Shown: positions 8,756-17,391, counted from the first letter of the stretch. The stretch: DNA of 64,000 nucleotides from a bacterium (GCA_026129405.1 JAHCID010000001.1:1333237-1397236), one strand, 5' to 3'. Translations and numbers: made by a program. Notes: generated from the sequence alone by a model not told the origin.

Positions 8756-9409
8756 GTGCCGGTCCTGGGCCTCCTCTTCGACCTCGACGGCACGCTCGTG
8801 GACACCGAGCGGCTGCAATGGACGGCGTATGCGCGCGTCCTCGCCGAGCACGGCGTCGCGATCGACCTCGAGACCTACCGCGGGCGCTTCATCGCCGCCG
8901 CCGGCGGGCCCGAGTGGGCGTGCACGACGTACGGCCTCGGGTTCGACGCGGCGACGCTGCGGGCGCGCAAGGCGGTGGTCTATCGACGGCTCATCGCCGA
9001 CGGCGTGTCGCCGATGCCGGGCGCACGCGAGGCGCTGGCGCGGCTGCACCCCGGGCATCGCCTCGCGGTGGCGACGAACACCGCGCGGGCCGAGGTCGCG
9101 GTGATCCTGCGCCACGGCGACCTCGGCGGCCTCCTCGACGCGGTGGTCGCGCGCGAGGACTACCCGGCGCCGAAGCCCGCGCCCGACGCGTACCTCGCGG
9201 CCGCCGCTGCGCTCGGCCTCGCGCCGGCCGAGTGCGTCGTCGTCGAGGACACGCCGCGCGGCTTGCAGGCCGGGCGCGCAGCGGGCATGCGCGTCGTGGT
9301 GGTACCGAGCGATCTCACGCGCGACCAGGACTACACGGGGGCGAGCGCGCGCCTCGCGCACCTCGACGCGCTGACCCCGGCTCTCCTGGCGTCGCTGCCG
9401 GCCGCCTGA
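8756..9409 (+). CDS. HAD-superfamily phosphatase/phosphomutase (subfamily IA)
   Basis: Cytoplasmic HAD hydrolase of 217 aa. Motif I is LFDLDGTLVDTE with both Asp residues, motif II is AVATNTARAEV, motif III Lys lies in YPAPKPAPDAY, and motif IV is VVVEDTPRGLQAGRAAGM. A helical cap follows motif I, as in phosphoglycolate phosphatase and beta-phosphoglucomutase relatives. Position after an FGGY kinase suggests it acts on a phosphorylated sugar derivative; the exact substrate is unknown. GTG start at 8756, spacing of 1 nt from the kinase stop. The ABC transporter gene follows after 3 nt. Confidence 0.88.
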   Translation: MPVLGLLFDLDGTLVDTERLQWTAYARVLAEHGVAIDLETYRGRFIAAAGGPEWACTTYGLGFDAATLRARKAVVYRRLIADGVSPMPGAREALARLHPGHRLAVATNTARAEVAVILRHGDLGGLLDAVVAREDYPAPKPAPDAYLAAAAALGLAPAECVVVEDTPRGLQAGRAAGMRVVVVPSDLTRDQDYTGASARLAHLDALTPALLASLPAA

Positions 9410-9412
9410 CGC

Positions 9413-10348
9413 ATGACGGTCGCCGCGCGTCCGATGCTCGAGGTGGAGCACCTCACGAAGCGCTTCGGCGCCGTGCAGGCGGTGAACGACGTCTCGTTCA
9501 CGGTGCGCGAGGGGGAGATCGTCGGCTTCCTCGGGCCGAACGGCGCCGGCAAGACGACGACGATGCGCGTGCTCGCCGGCATCTTTCCGCCGACGACCGG
9601 GCGCGTGCGCATCGCCGGCCACGATCCGCTCGTCGAGCCGCTCGCCTGCCGCCGGCAGGTCGGCTACTTCCCCGAGTTCGCGCCGTACTACCCGGAGCTG
9701 ACCGTCGAGGGCTATCTCGCCTTCGTCGCGCGGCTCAAGAAGGTGCCGCGCGCGGAGCGCGGCGAGGCCGTCGGCCGCGTGCTCCTCGACTGCGGGCTCG
9801 TGGAGATGGCGCGGCGCCGCGTCGGCACGCTCTCGAAGGGCTACCGCCAGCGCGTCGGGCTCGCACAGGCGCTCTGCGGCGACCCGCCGATCCTGATCCT
9901 CGACGAGCCGACGATCGGGCTCGATCCCGGGCAGGTGGTCGATATCCGCGACCGCGTGCGGGCGCTGCGCGGGCGGCGCACGGTGCTGTTCTCGAGCCAC
10001 ATCCTCTCGGAGGTCGAGGCGCTCTGCGAGCGCGTCGTCGTCATCGCGCGCGGCCGGCTGGTGGGCGAGGGCACGCCGGCCGAGCTGGCGACGCGGCTCG
10101 GCGCCCGCGCGCGCGTCGTCCTGCGCGTCGACGGGCCGCCCGACGCGGTCGCCGCGGCGCTGCGCGCGCTCGCCGGCGTCGAGGTGACGACGCGCGACGG
10201 CGCCTTCGTGCTCGACGCCGCGACCGACCTCGACCTCGCGCGGCTCGCCGGCGACGCCGTGCGCGCGGGCGGGTGGAGCGTCCGCGAGCTGCGCCAGGAG
10301 GAGCGGGCGCTGGAGGACGTCTTCCTCGAGCTGGTGCGCCCCCGGTGA
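9413..10348 (+). CDS. ABC transporter ATP-binding protein, GldA-like
   Basis: Cytoplasmic ATPase of 311 aa that would energise the membrane protein encoded next. Walker A is GPNGAGKTTTMRVLAG, the signature is LSKGYRQRVGLAQAL and Walker B is ILILDEPTIGLD, followed by SSHILSEVEALC with the switch His. A C-terminal extension of about 90 aa ends in ALEDVFLELVR, typical of GldA/CcmA/NatA-type exporters. The stop overlaps the permease GTG start (GTGA), indicating coupled translation. The set 9413-13034 matches the GldA-GldF-GldG-DUF4340 arrangement known from gliding-motility loci but found far more widely; motility is not implied. Confidence 0.92.
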   Translation: MTVAARPMLEVEHLTKRFGAVQAVNDVSFTVREGEIVGFLGPNGAGKTTTMRVLAGIFPPTTGRVRIAGHDPLVEPLACRRQVGYFPEFAPYYPELTVEGYLAFVARLKKVPRAERGEAVGRVLLDCGLVEMARRRVGTLSKGYRQRVGLAQALCGDPPILILDEPTIGLDPGQVVDIRDRVRALRGRRTVLFSSHILSEVEALCERVVVIARGRLVGEGTPAELATRLGARARVVLRVDGPPDAVAAALRALAGVEVTTRDGAFVLDAATDLDLARLAGDAVRAGGWSVRELRQEERALEDVFLELVRPR

Positions 10349-11079
10349 CGGCGATCCTGCGCAAGGAGCTGGCGCTCTACTTCACGTCGCCGCTCTTCTA
10401 CGCCATCGCGGCGGTGTTCCTCGCGCTCTCGGGGTACTTCTTCTACACCAACCTCGACTTCTTCGTGCGCTTCGGCGGCATGAACCTGCCGCTCGGGCTC
10501 TGGCAGCACCAGTTCTACGACATGCGCCAGCTGCTGCTGGCGCTGGTTCCGCTGCTGACGATGCGCCTCTTCGCCGAGGAGCGCCGCCTGGGGACGCTCG
10601 AGCTGCTGTGGACGTATCCCGTGCGCGACGTTGCGATCATCCTCGGGAAGTTCCTCGCCTGCTTCGCCGTCCTGGCGTCGATCATCCTCGCCACGGTGGT
10701 GCATCCGATCCTGCTCGCGCAGCTCTACCCGGTGGACGCGGGGCCGCTCGTCGCGGGCTACCTCGGCCTCCTCCTGCTGGCGGCCGCGTTCGTGGCCTGC
10801 GGCCTTTTCCTCTCCGCGCTGACGGACAGCCAGCTCGTCGCCGGCGCGGCGACCTACGGCGTGCTGCTCTTCTTCTGGATCCTCACCTGGAACGAGGCGG
10901 CGATGGGGGAGGGCGCGCTGCGGCTGCTCGTGCCGTTCTCGCTCTTCGACCGCTTCGCGGTGTTCATGCGCGGCGGCGTCGACACGCGCGACCTCGCCTA
11001 CCTCGTGCTGTTCACGGTGGCGTTCCTCGCGTTCACGTTCTTCGCGCTCGACGCGCGCCGCTGGCGAGGGCTCAAGTGA
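10345..11079 (+). CDS. ABC-2 type permease, GldF-like
   Basis: Inner-membrane permease of 244 aa with six hydrophobic segments. The N-terminus is typical (ILRKELALYFTSPLFYAIA), the internal coupling region has RLFAEERRLGTLELLWTYP, and the last helix ends in FFALDARRW. It pairs with the ATPase at 9413 and the periplasmic-domain protein at 11076. The start is GTG at 10345 inside the ATPase stop, and its own stop overlaps the next start in the same GTGA manner. The exported or moved substrate is unknown. Confidence 0.9.
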   Translation: MTAILRKELALYFTSPLFYAIAAVFLALSGYFFYTNLDFFVRFGGMNLPLGLWQHQFYDMRQLLLALVPLLTMRLFAEERRLGTLELLWTYPVRDVAIILGKFLACFAVLASIILATVVHPILLAQLYPVDAGPLVAGYLGLLLLAAAFVACGLFLSALTDSQLVAGAATYGVLLFFWILTWNEAAMGEGALRLLVPFSLFDRFAVFMRGGVDTRDLAYLVLFTVAFLAFTFFALDARRWRGLK

Positions 11080-12455
11080 CGGCCTCGCGCAGCGCGCGCG
11101 GCTGGTCGCAGCTCGTGCTCGAGGTGGGGCTGCTCCTGGTCGCGCTCGGGCTGATCCAGGTGGTGGCGGAACGCACGAACCGGCGCCTCGATCTCACCGC
11201 CGAGCGCCAACTGTCGCTCGCGCCGGCGACGCGCAACCTGCTGGCGCAGGTCGCGGGGCCGCTGCGGATCACCGTCTTCCACCGGCGCGGCTCGCGCGAG
11301 GAGTACGCCGGTCTCCTCGGACGGGTCCAGGCCGAGAACCCGAAGGTCACGTACGAGCTCTTCGACCTCGACCGCTACCCCGAGCGCGCGCGCAGCGCGG
11401 GCGTGACCCAGTACGGTCGCGCGCTGGTCGAGTACGACGGCCGGCGGCGCGTCGTCCCGGCGCTGCCCGAGGAGCAGCTCGCGGGCGGCATCCTCGGCGT
11501 CGTGCGCGGGCAGCGGAAGCGTCTCGCCTTCACGGTCGGCCACGGCGAGCGCACGCCGGGGGGCGGCGAGCGCGGGCTCGGCCGCTTCGTCGCCGCGCTC
11601 GACGCCGACGATCTCACCGCCGACGCGGTCTCGCTGCTCGACGGCCCGGTCCCGGAGGGGACCGACGTCGTCGTGGTCGCCGGGCCGGAGCACGACTTCC
11701 AGCCGGTCGAGCTGGAGCGCCTCGCCGCCCACCTGCGCGGCGGCGGCGGGCTGCTCCTCCTGCTCGATCCCGCGCCGCTGCCGAACCTGGCCGGGCTGCT
11801 CGCCTCCATGGGCATCGGTCTCGGCGACGACGTCGTCGTCGACCGCGAGCGGCGCGTGCTCGGGACCGACGGCATGGCGGCGGTGGTCGAGCAGTTCCGC
11901 CGCGGCAATCCGCTGTCGGAGCCCGACGCCAACCCGATCGGCAGCGGCGTCGTCCTCCCGTTCGCGCGCACGGTCGACGTCGTGCGTGAGGTACCGGGCG
12001 TCGCCGCCGAAAGCATCGCGCGCACCGGCGAGAGCGCATGGGCGATGGCCGACGCCGGCCGCGCCAGCCGCGGCGAGGAGCCGACCAGGGCCGCGAAGGA
12101 CGTGCCCGGCCCGCTGTCGGTGATGGTGCTCGCCGAGATCGGGAGCCAGCCCGGGAACGACGCGCGCCGCGGCCGCCTGGCCGTCATCGGCGACGCCGAC
12201 TTCGCCACCGACGCCTACCTCGACGTCCTCGGCAACAAGGACGTGGCGCTGAACGCGGTGGCCTGGCTCGTCGGCGAGGAGGCGACCGCCGGCGCGCGCG
12301 CGGGCACGGTGCCCGAGGTCACGCGACCGCTGTCGCCGCTCGTGCTGACCGACGCGCAGGCGCGGCGTCTCCTCGGCGGCGTCGTGCTCGTGCTGCCCGG
12401 CCTCGTCCTCCTGACCGGCGCGGTGGTGGTCGGGCTGCGCCGGCGCTGGGGCTGA
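11076..12455 (+). CDS. GldG-like ABC-associated membrane protein (DUF4350-type substrate region)
   Basis: Membrane-anchored protein of 459 aa. An N-terminal helix (about 8-27) is followed by ERTNRRLDLTAERQLSLAPA, the usual GldG/IFT52-like entry motif. A large periplasmic region includes AFTVGHGERTPGG and a GGGLLLLLDP segment. One C-terminal membrane helix (about 435-455) ends in RRRWG. It belongs to the exporter with the two genes before it, and the GTG start overlaps the permease stop. It probably binds or senses envelope material for the transporter, by analogy only. Confidence 0.85.
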   Translation: MTASRSARGWSQLVLEVGLLLVALGLIQVVAERTNRRLDLTAERQLSLAPATRNLLAQVAGPLRITVFHRRGSREEYAGLLGRVQAENPKVTYELFDLDRYPERARSAGVTQYGRALVEYDGRRRVVPALPEEQLAGGILGVVRGQRKRLAFTVGHGERTPGGGERGLGRFVAALDADDLTADAVSLLDGPVPEGTDVVVVAGPEHDFQPVELERLAAHLRGGGGLLLLLDPAPLPNLAGLLASMGIGLGDDVVVDRERRVLGTDGMAAVVEQFRRGNPLSEPDANPIGSGVVLPFARTVDVVREVPGVAAESIARTGESAWAMADAGRASRGEEPTRAAKDVPGPLSVMVLAEIGSQPGNDARRGRLAVIGDADFATDAYLDVLGNKDVALNAVAWLVGEEATAGARAGTVPEVTRPLSPLVLTDAQARRLLGGVVLVLPGLVLLTGAVVVGLRRRWG

Positions 12456-12458
12456 CGC

Positions 12459-13034
12459 GTGCGGCGCATGCTCGTGCTGCTGGCGCTGGTGGCGATCGGC
12501 GCCGGCCTGGTCGCGGTGATCGAGGCGCCGCCGCGGCGTACCGGCGAGCAGGCGATGCGCGGACCGCGCGTGCTGCGCGTGGCGGCGCACGCGGTGCAGA
12601 GCGTCGTGGTCGCGGAGGGCGACCGCACCTTCAGCGCCGAGCGGGGCGGCCGCGGCTGGCGCCTCGACGGCATGCAGGCGACGCCCGCGGCGGCGAGCGC
12701 GCTCGACGACCTCGTCACGACGCTCGCGAAGCTGCGTGCCGTCGACGCGTTCACGCCCGGCGAGCCGTCGGACTGGGGCCTCGATCCGCCCCGTGCCACG
12801 ATCACCGTCGAGACCGGCAAGCGCCGCCGGCGTCTCGACCTGGGCGCCATGACGAGCAGCGGCGGCGCGGTCTACGCACGGCGCCAGGGCGATCGGCGTC
12901 TGTTCACGGTCGGCGTCGGCATGCTGTCGGCCGTCGACCGCGTCTTCTACCAGCGCGACCACATGAGCGGCGCCGCGCCGGCGGGGGCAGGCCCCGGGGC
13001 ACGCGGCCCGGGTCAGCCGCCCGAGATCGGGTAG
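12459..13034 (+). CDS. DUF4340 domain protein
   Basis: Protein of 191 aa with an N-terminal signal anchor (MLVLLALVAIGAGLVAVIEA) and one DUF4340-like periplasmic domain, including WRLDGMQATPAAASALDDLV and DWGLDPPRATITVETG. DUF4340 proteins commonly follow GldG genes in this type of locus and are thought to be periplasmic partners of the exporter. This copy is short, with one repeat only. The Gly/Pro-rich tail overlaps the convergent DUF971 gene by 22 nt. GTG start at 12459, 3 nt after the GldG-like stop; last gene of the operon. Confidence 0.8.
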   Translation: MRRMLVLLALVAIGAGLVAVIEAPPRRTGEQAMRGPRVLRVAAHAVQSVVVAEGDRTFSAERGGRGWRLDGMQATPAAASALDDLVTTLAKLRAVDAFTPGEPSDWGLDPPRATITVETGKRRRRLDLGAMTSSGGAVYARRQGDRRLFTVGVGMLSAVDRVFYQRDHMSGAAPAGAGPGARGPGQPPEIG

Positions 13035-13339
13035 TCCGGCTCGCCCGCGCAGCGGGCGCAGCGGCAGAGCGCGCGCAGCTCGGTGGTGAGGAGCAGCGTC
13101 TCGTGCTCGTCGCTCCAGCAGACGAAGAGGCTCGCGTCGCCGAGGAGCTCGATGGCGCGCGGCTTCTCCTCTGCCGGCGTCGGGGCGACGTCGCCGCCCG
13201 CCTCGCAGGCTTCGCACGGACAGGCGCGGCGCAGGGTGCGGTAGGGGTAGATGCTGTCGTGGCCGTCGGCCCAGTCGACACCGAGCGCGTAACGCCCGAT
13301 CTCCTTCATCGCCTTCACCTGCGTGCGCGCGTCGACCAC
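13013..13339 (-). CDS. DUF971 (GBBH-like N-terminal) protein
   Basis: Small protein of 108 aa. The core GVDWADGHDSIYPYRTLRRA plus CPCEACEAGG and CRCARCAG is characteristic of DUF971, the N-terminal domain of gamma-butyrobetaine hydroxylase found alone in bacteria. The Cys residues suggest metal binding; stand-alone copies are often linked to iron-sulfur or molybdenum cofactor proteins, but no such genes are adjacent. GTG start at 13339 with GGAGGGAC immediately upstream. The 3' end overlaps the DUF4340 gene on the other strand by 22 nt. Confidence 0.85.
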   Translation of the reverse strand: MVDARTQVKAMKEIGRYALGVDWADGHDSIYPYRTLRRACPCEACEAGGDVAPTPAEEKPRAIELLGDASLFVCWSDEHETLLLTTELRALCRCARCAGEPDYPISGG

Positions 13340-13432
13340 GTCCCTCCGCTAGCGAACGGTCCGGGCCGCGACAAGCCGGCGCCGGGTCCGGGGCCTGCCG
13401 GCAGCCATGAATCGCTCGATTAGGTCGGATGA

Positions 13433-13461
13433 TTGACAGCCGGACCTCGACCGCGGTAGCC
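13433..13461 (+). promoter_or_regulatory. Possible promoter of the amidohydrolase operon
   Basis: TTGACA at 13433-13438 is a full -35 consensus. A -10 should lie about 17 nt downstream, where only GTAGCC (13456-13461) is found, a poor match. The start codon is at 13469, so any transcript would have a very short leader. The element follows a local AT-richer patch containing AATC-GCTC-GATT. Confidence 0.3.
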
Positions 13462-13468
13462 CGCGCCC

Positions 13469-14644
13469 ATGACGATCACCGAGCTCGCCGACGCCGACGG
13501 CCACGTCATCGAACCGGGCGACCTGTGGGTCGAGCGCATGCCCAAGGACCTGCGGGACATGGCGCCGCGCTACTACCGGGACGAGGGCGGCGTCTTCCAC
13601 CAGCGCATCTACGGCATCGACATCGCCGATCTCGACGTCATGTACGGCGGCATCCGGCCGAGCGACATGCTCCAGAGCATGGGCCTCGCGTGCGCGATGG
13701 GGCAGCCGCTGGCGCGCGTCTTCGCCGAGGGCGAAGAGGAGCGCTTCACGATCCTCGACGCGCCGAGCTGGTCGATCGTCGGCCCCGAGCGCCTCGCCTT
13801 CAACACCAGGCACGGGCTCTCGCGCTCCGTCCTCTTCCCGACCTTCATGCTCTCCGGCGGCACCTTCCTGCCGCACATCGCGCCCGCGGTCTGCGAGGTC
13901 TACAACGACTGGATCGCGAAAGACTATTGCGCCGGCTCGGGCGGGCGGCTGATTCCCGTCGCGGCGCTGCCGATGACCGACGTCGCCGCGGCGGTCGCCG
14001 AGGTGAAGCGCGTCGCCGCGATGGGCGTGCCCGCGGTGTTCATCCGCACGAACCCGGTGAACGGCACGCACTACTCGGATCCCCAGTTCGATCCGATCTG
14101 GCAGATCGTCACCGACACCGGCCTTAAGCTCGGCCTGCACCCGCTGCCGATGTGGGACCAGCTCGGGACGTCGCGCGGCTACCGGCTGCCCGACATCATG
14201 GCGGCATCGTGTCTCGGCTTCCCGCTCGACATGATCCACACGCTCTACGACATGATGTCGGGCGGCGTGTTCGACCGCTTCCCGAAGATGCCGACGATGG
14301 TCCTCGAGGCGGGCGCCGGCTGGATCCCGTCGATGTTCGAGCGCTTCGAGGAGCACCGCGAGATGTTCGGTGCGATCAAGGCGCCGCAGTGGAAGACGCC
14401 GCCGATGGAGATATTCCGGCGCCAGATGATGGTCACGGTGGAGGCGTGCGAGGAGACCGACATCAAGATCGCGCTCGACTTCCTGCCCGCCGACCACGTC
14501 GCGCTGGCGTCCGACTGGCCGCACTACGACGGCACGCCGGAGCTGGTGTCGGGCTTCACGAAGGTGTGCGACGAGCTCCAGCTCGCGGATCACGACGTCG
14601 CCATGCTGGCGCACGGGACGCTCGAGAAGTGGTTCCCCGCCTGA
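13469..14644 (+). CDS. Amidohydrolase family 2 (TIM-barrel metal-dependent hydrolase)
   Basis: Cytoplasmic metal-dependent hydrolase or decarboxylase of 391 aa. The N-terminal DADGHVIEP is the metal-binding entry of the ACMSD/amidohydrolase-2 family (here DxDxH). The barrel includes GVPAVFIRTNPVNG, KLGLHPLPMWD and a C-terminal ALASDWPHYDG with the catalytic Asp. Such proteins are frequent in organisms degrading aromatic or terpenoid acids. It is followed after 10 nt by an acyl-CoA synthetase and then a facing SDR, a set suggesting activation and breakdown of a carboxylic acid. ATG start; the substrate is unknown. Confidence 0.88.
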   Translation: MTITELADADGHVIEPGDLWVERMPKDLRDMAPRYYRDEGGVFHQRIYGIDIADLDVMYGGIRPSDMLQSMGLACAMGQPLARVFAEGEEERFTILDAPSWSIVGPERLAFNTRHGLSRSVLFPTFMLSGGTFLPHIAPAVCEVYNDWIAKDYCAGSGGRLIPVAALPMTDVAAAVAEVKRVAAMGVPAVFIRTNPVNGTHYSDPQFDPIWQIVTDTGLKLGLHPLPMWDQLGTSRGYRLPDIMAASCLGFPLDMIHTLYDMMSGGVFDRFPKMPTMVLEAGAGWIPSMFERFEEHREMFGAIKAPQWKTPPMEIFRRQMMVTVEACEETDIKIALDFLPADHVALASDWPHYDGTPELVSGFTKVCDELQLADHDVAMLAHGTLEKWFPA

Positions 14645-14654
14645 GGCGGCCGGC

Positions 14655-16193
14655 ATGATCTACGGCGTCGCCGCCCACGCCGCCGCGACGCCGGAGCGCA
14701 CGGCCGTGGTGTGTGGGGCGCGCCGGCTGTCGTACGGCGCCTTCGACGCGCTCGTGAACCGCACGGTGCACGTGCTGGCCGCGCACGGCGTCGGCGCCGG
14801 CGGGCGGGTGGCGCTGCTGCTTCCGAACGGGCCCGAGTTCTACGCCGGCACCCACGCGGCGTCGAAGCTCGGCGCGCTCGCGGTGCCGATCAACCACCGC
14901 TGGCGGCGCGAGGAGATCGCGCACGTCCTCGCCGACAGCGAGCCGGCGGTGCTGATCGTCGACGCGGCGTTCGCGGACGAGGCCCGCGCGGCGTCGGCGC
15001 TGGCGGGGCGGCCGGCACCCGAGCACGTGCTGGTCTCGTCGCCCGACGCCTCGCCCGGCAGCTTCGAGACGTCGTGCGCGGCCATGTCCGACGCGCCGCC
15101 GCCCATGGCCGCGGTCGGCGGGTTCAACGTGCTCGTCTACACCTCGGGCACGACCGGCAAGCCGAAGGGCGTCATGCACCCGACGTTCGACCCGAAGCTC
15201 GGCTTCGAGTCGCAGAAGCGCATCGTCGAGATGTGGGGATTCACCGCCGCCGACGTCCACCTCGTCGTCGGACCGCTCTACCATACGATGCCGAACGCCG
15301 GCGGCGCGCAGCACCTCTTCGTCGGCGCCACCGTCGTCATCATGCCGAAGTTCGACGCCGCCGAGTGCCTGCGGCTGATCGCGACGGAGCGGGTGACGAC
15401 GTCGTGCATGGTGCCGGCGCACTTCATCCGCATCCTCGAGCTGCCCGAGGCCGAGCGCGCTCGGTACGACCTCTCGAGCGTGCGCAGGATCCTCCACGCC
15501 GCCGCGCCGTGTGCGCCGGACGTGAAGCGGCGCATCTTCCGCGTCTTCCCCGACGGCGCGGTATGGGAGTTCTACGGCGCCACCGAGGGGCCGGGCACGA
15601 TCATCCCGCCCGACGAGTGGCTCCGGAAGCCGGGCAGCGTCGGCCGCCCGTGGCCGGGCGTCGCCGTGAAGGTCCTGGCCGACGACGGACGCGAGTGTCC
15701 GCCGGGCGAGGTCGGCACGATCTATCTCTCGACGCTCGGCGGCCGGAAGTTCAGCTACCACAACGCGCCGGAGAAGACGGCGGGCGCGTTCCGCGGCGAC
15801 TTCTTCACCGTCGGCGACATGGGCTGGCTCGACGCCGACGGCTACCTGTTCATCGCCGATCGCAAGCACGACATGGTCATCACCGGCGGCGTCAACGTCT
15901 ATCCGGCCGAGATCGAGGCCGCCCTGGTCGCGCATCCCGACGTCGTCGACTGCGCCGTCTTCGGCGTGCCCGACGACCGCTGGGGCGAGTCGCTGAAGGC
16001 CGTGGTCGAGCCCCGTCCCGGCAGCGGGCTCGACGCCGACGCGGTACAGGCGTGGTGTCGTGAGCGGCTCGCCGACTACAAGTGCCCGCGCAGCATCGAC
16101 TTCACGGCCCTTCTGCCGCGCGACCCCAACGGCAAGGTGCTGAAGCGCCAGCTGCGCGAGCCGTACTGGGCGGGCCGCGACCGGCGGGTCTGA
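14655..16193 (+). CDS. Acyl-CoA synthetase / AMP-dependent ligase
   Basis: ANL-family ligase of 512 aa that activates a carboxylic acid to its CoA thioester through an acyl-adenylate. The P-loop is LVYTSGTTGKPKGVMHP (about 157-173). EFYGATEGPG, VGDMGWLDADGYLFIADRKHD and a C-terminal PNGKVLKRQLRE with the catalytic Lys are all present. Length and motifs place it with medium/long-chain or aromatic acid ligases. ATG start at 14655, 10 nt after the amidohydrolase. The convergent SDR gene ends 34 nt downstream. Confidence 0.9.
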   Translation: MIYGVAAHAAATPERTAVVCGARRLSYGAFDALVNRTVHVLAAHGVGAGGRVALLLPNGPEFYAGTHAASKLGALAVPINHRWRREEIAHVLADSEPAVLIVDAAFADEARAASALAGRPAPEHVLVSSPDASPGSFETSCAAMSDAPPPMAAVGGFNVLVYTSGTTGKPKGVMHPTFDPKLGFESQKRIVEMWGFTAADVHLVVGPLYHTMPNAGGAQHLFVGATVVIMPKFDAAECLRLIATERVTTSCMVPAHFIRILELPEAERARYDLSSVRRILHAAAPCAPDVKRRIFRVFPDGAVWEFYGATEGPGTIIPPDEWLRKPGSVGRPWPGVAVKVLADDGRECPPGEVGTIYLSTLGGRKFSYHNAPEKTAGAFRGDFFTVGDMGWLDADGYLFIADRKHDMVITGGVNVYPAEIEAALVAHPDVVDCAVFGVPDDRWGESLKAVVEPRPGSGLDADAVQAWCRERLADYKCPRSIDFTALLPRDPNGKVLKRQLREPYWAGRDRRV

Positions 16194-16219
16194 GAGCGGT
16201 AGGTCTGGGACCGCCGCCG

Positions 16220-16236
16220 CTCGGCCGTCAGCCGAG
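16220..16236. terminator. Short hairpin between convergent genes
   Basis: CTCGGC (16220-16225), loop CGTCA and GCCGAG (16231-16236) form a perfect 6-bp stem. The stop codon of the minus-strand SDR lies in the loop. It sits between the 3' ends of two convergent genes, so it may act in both directions, but there is no T-tract and the stem is short. Confidence 0.35.
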
Positions 16237-17013
16237 CATGATCATGCCGCCGTCGACCACCAGCACCTGCCCGGTCATCATGCTCGAGTCGTCGGAGGCG
16301 AGGAACACGGCGGTGCCCGCGAGATCCTCGGGCTGGAGGGGCTTGCGCAGCGCGCTGTACATGACGAGGCCCTGGAGGAGGTAGTCGGGCACGATCTTCT
16401 TCGTGGCGTCGGTCATGGTCACGCCCGGGGCGATCGCGTTGACGTTGATACCCCACGGCCCGAGGGCGCCGGCCATGTACTTGGTCAGGCCCGAGACGCC
16501 GGCCTTGGCGACGCTGTAGTGGAACGGCGGCATCGGCAGGTCGGGGTCCTCGGTGTCGACCATGCCGACGTTGCCCATGTAGGCCGCGGTCGAGGACTGG
16601 TGGATGATCTTGCCCTGCCGCTGGCGCTTCATGATCGGCTCGACGGCGCGGCTCATGAGCCATACGCCGTTCAGGTTCACCGACATGACCTTGTTGAAGT
16701 AGGCGAGCGTGTTCTCGGTGCGGTCGAGGTCGTAGTAGATCGCGGCGTTGTTGACGAGGACGTCGATGCGCCCGAACTTCTCGTGCACGGCCTTGGCGCA
16801 GGCCAGCGTCGACGCTTCGTCCCCGACGTCGAGCGCGATCGCGAGTGCGTCGCGCCCCTGCGCGCGGCACGCGGCGGCGACCTCTTCGGCGGCCTCGACC
16901 CGCAGGTCGGCGACGACGACGGTCGCGCCTTCCTTCGCGAACCGCTCCGCGTAGGACCGGCCGATGCCCTGGGCTGCGCCCGTGATGATCGTGACCTTGC
17001 CGTCGAGTCGCAT
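16228..17013 (-). CDS. Short-chain dehydrogenase/reductase
   Basis: NAD(P)-dependent classical SDR of 261 aa. The cofactor motif is TGAAQGIGRSYA, NNAA is at about 88-91, and the catalytic set includes Ser in HQSSTAAYMG and the YSVAK Tyr-Lys pair. The C-terminus GQVLVVDGG is typical. Probably a 3-hydroxyacyl-CoA, alcohol or ketone oxidoreductase. The ATG at 17013 (MRLDGKVT) is preferred over an in-frame start 18 nt upstream, because SDRs start a few residues before DGKV. It faces the acyl-CoA synthetase and may share a pathway with it but not a transcript. Confidence 0.9.
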   Translation of the reverse strand: MRLDGKVTIITGAAQGIGRSYAERFAKEGATVVVADLRVEAAEEVAAACRAQGRDALAIALDVGDEASTLACAKAVHEKFGRIDVLVNNAAIYYDLDRTENTLAYFNKVMSVNLNGVWLMSRAVEPIMKRQRQGKIIHQSSTAAYMGNVGMVDTEDPDLPMPPFHYSVAKAGVSGLTKYMAGALGPWGINVNAIAPGVTMTDATKKIVPDYLLQGLVMYSALRKPLQPEDLAGTAVFLASDDSSMMTGQVLVVDGGMIMLG

Positions 17014-17116
17014 GGTCGCGGCGCGTAACACCGCCGCGCCGCAGGCGTCAACCGCGCCGCGTCACGCGGCGCGCGCACCGATGCGACGCGCGCGTCCCGC
17101 ACGCGCGGTGGGCCGC

Positions 17117-17347
17117 TCAGACCCGCTCTTCGCGCATCGCTTCGCGCTCGATCGCGTCTTCGAGGACCTCGAGCGAGATCGTCGTGAAGCCGTCGAGCTG
17201 GGGCGGGATGCGCGCGATCGGCCAGTCGATCCGAACCTCGCCCGCGTGCGACGGCGGATGCGGCCGCGGCGGCGGACCGTCCGTGTAGGCCGGATCGACC
17301 GCGGGGTCGAGCGGTGCGAGGCGATGAATCGAGCAGTTGGAGATCAT
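17117..17347 (-). CDS. Small hypothetical protein (76 aa)
   Basis: Unrecognised protein. It has a well-placed ribosome site: GGAGGG lies 8 nt before the ATG at 17347 (a TTG 6 nt further upstream is too close). It begins MISNCSIHRLAPLDP, has a Pro-rich middle (DGPPPRPHPPSHAG) and an acidic/basic amphipathic end (LEVLEDAIEREAMREERV). No signal peptide or membrane helix is visible. It lies alone between the SDR and a divergent TetR gene, so it may be a TetR target. Function unknown. Confidence 0.55.
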   Translation of the reverse strand: MISNCSIHRLAPLDPAVDPAYTDGPPPRPHPPSHAGEVRIDWPIARIPPQLDGFTTISLEVLEDAIEREAMREERV

Positions 17348-17368
17348 GGCCAACGCCCTCCTCGTTCA

Positions 17369-17391
17369 CGTCCGAGACGTCTGGGCGGACG
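17369..17391. promoter_or_regulatory. Candidate operator between small ORF and TetR gene
   Basis: CGTCCG (17369-17374) and CGGACG (17386-17391) form an inverted repeat whose 11-nt spacer contains the palindrome AGACGTCT (17375-17382). It lies directly upstream of the RBS of the minus-strand small ORF and about 100 nt before the plus-strand TetR gene. Such nested dyads are common for TetR-type repressors. Weak evidence, as short dyads are frequent in GC-rich DNA. Confidence 0.3.
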
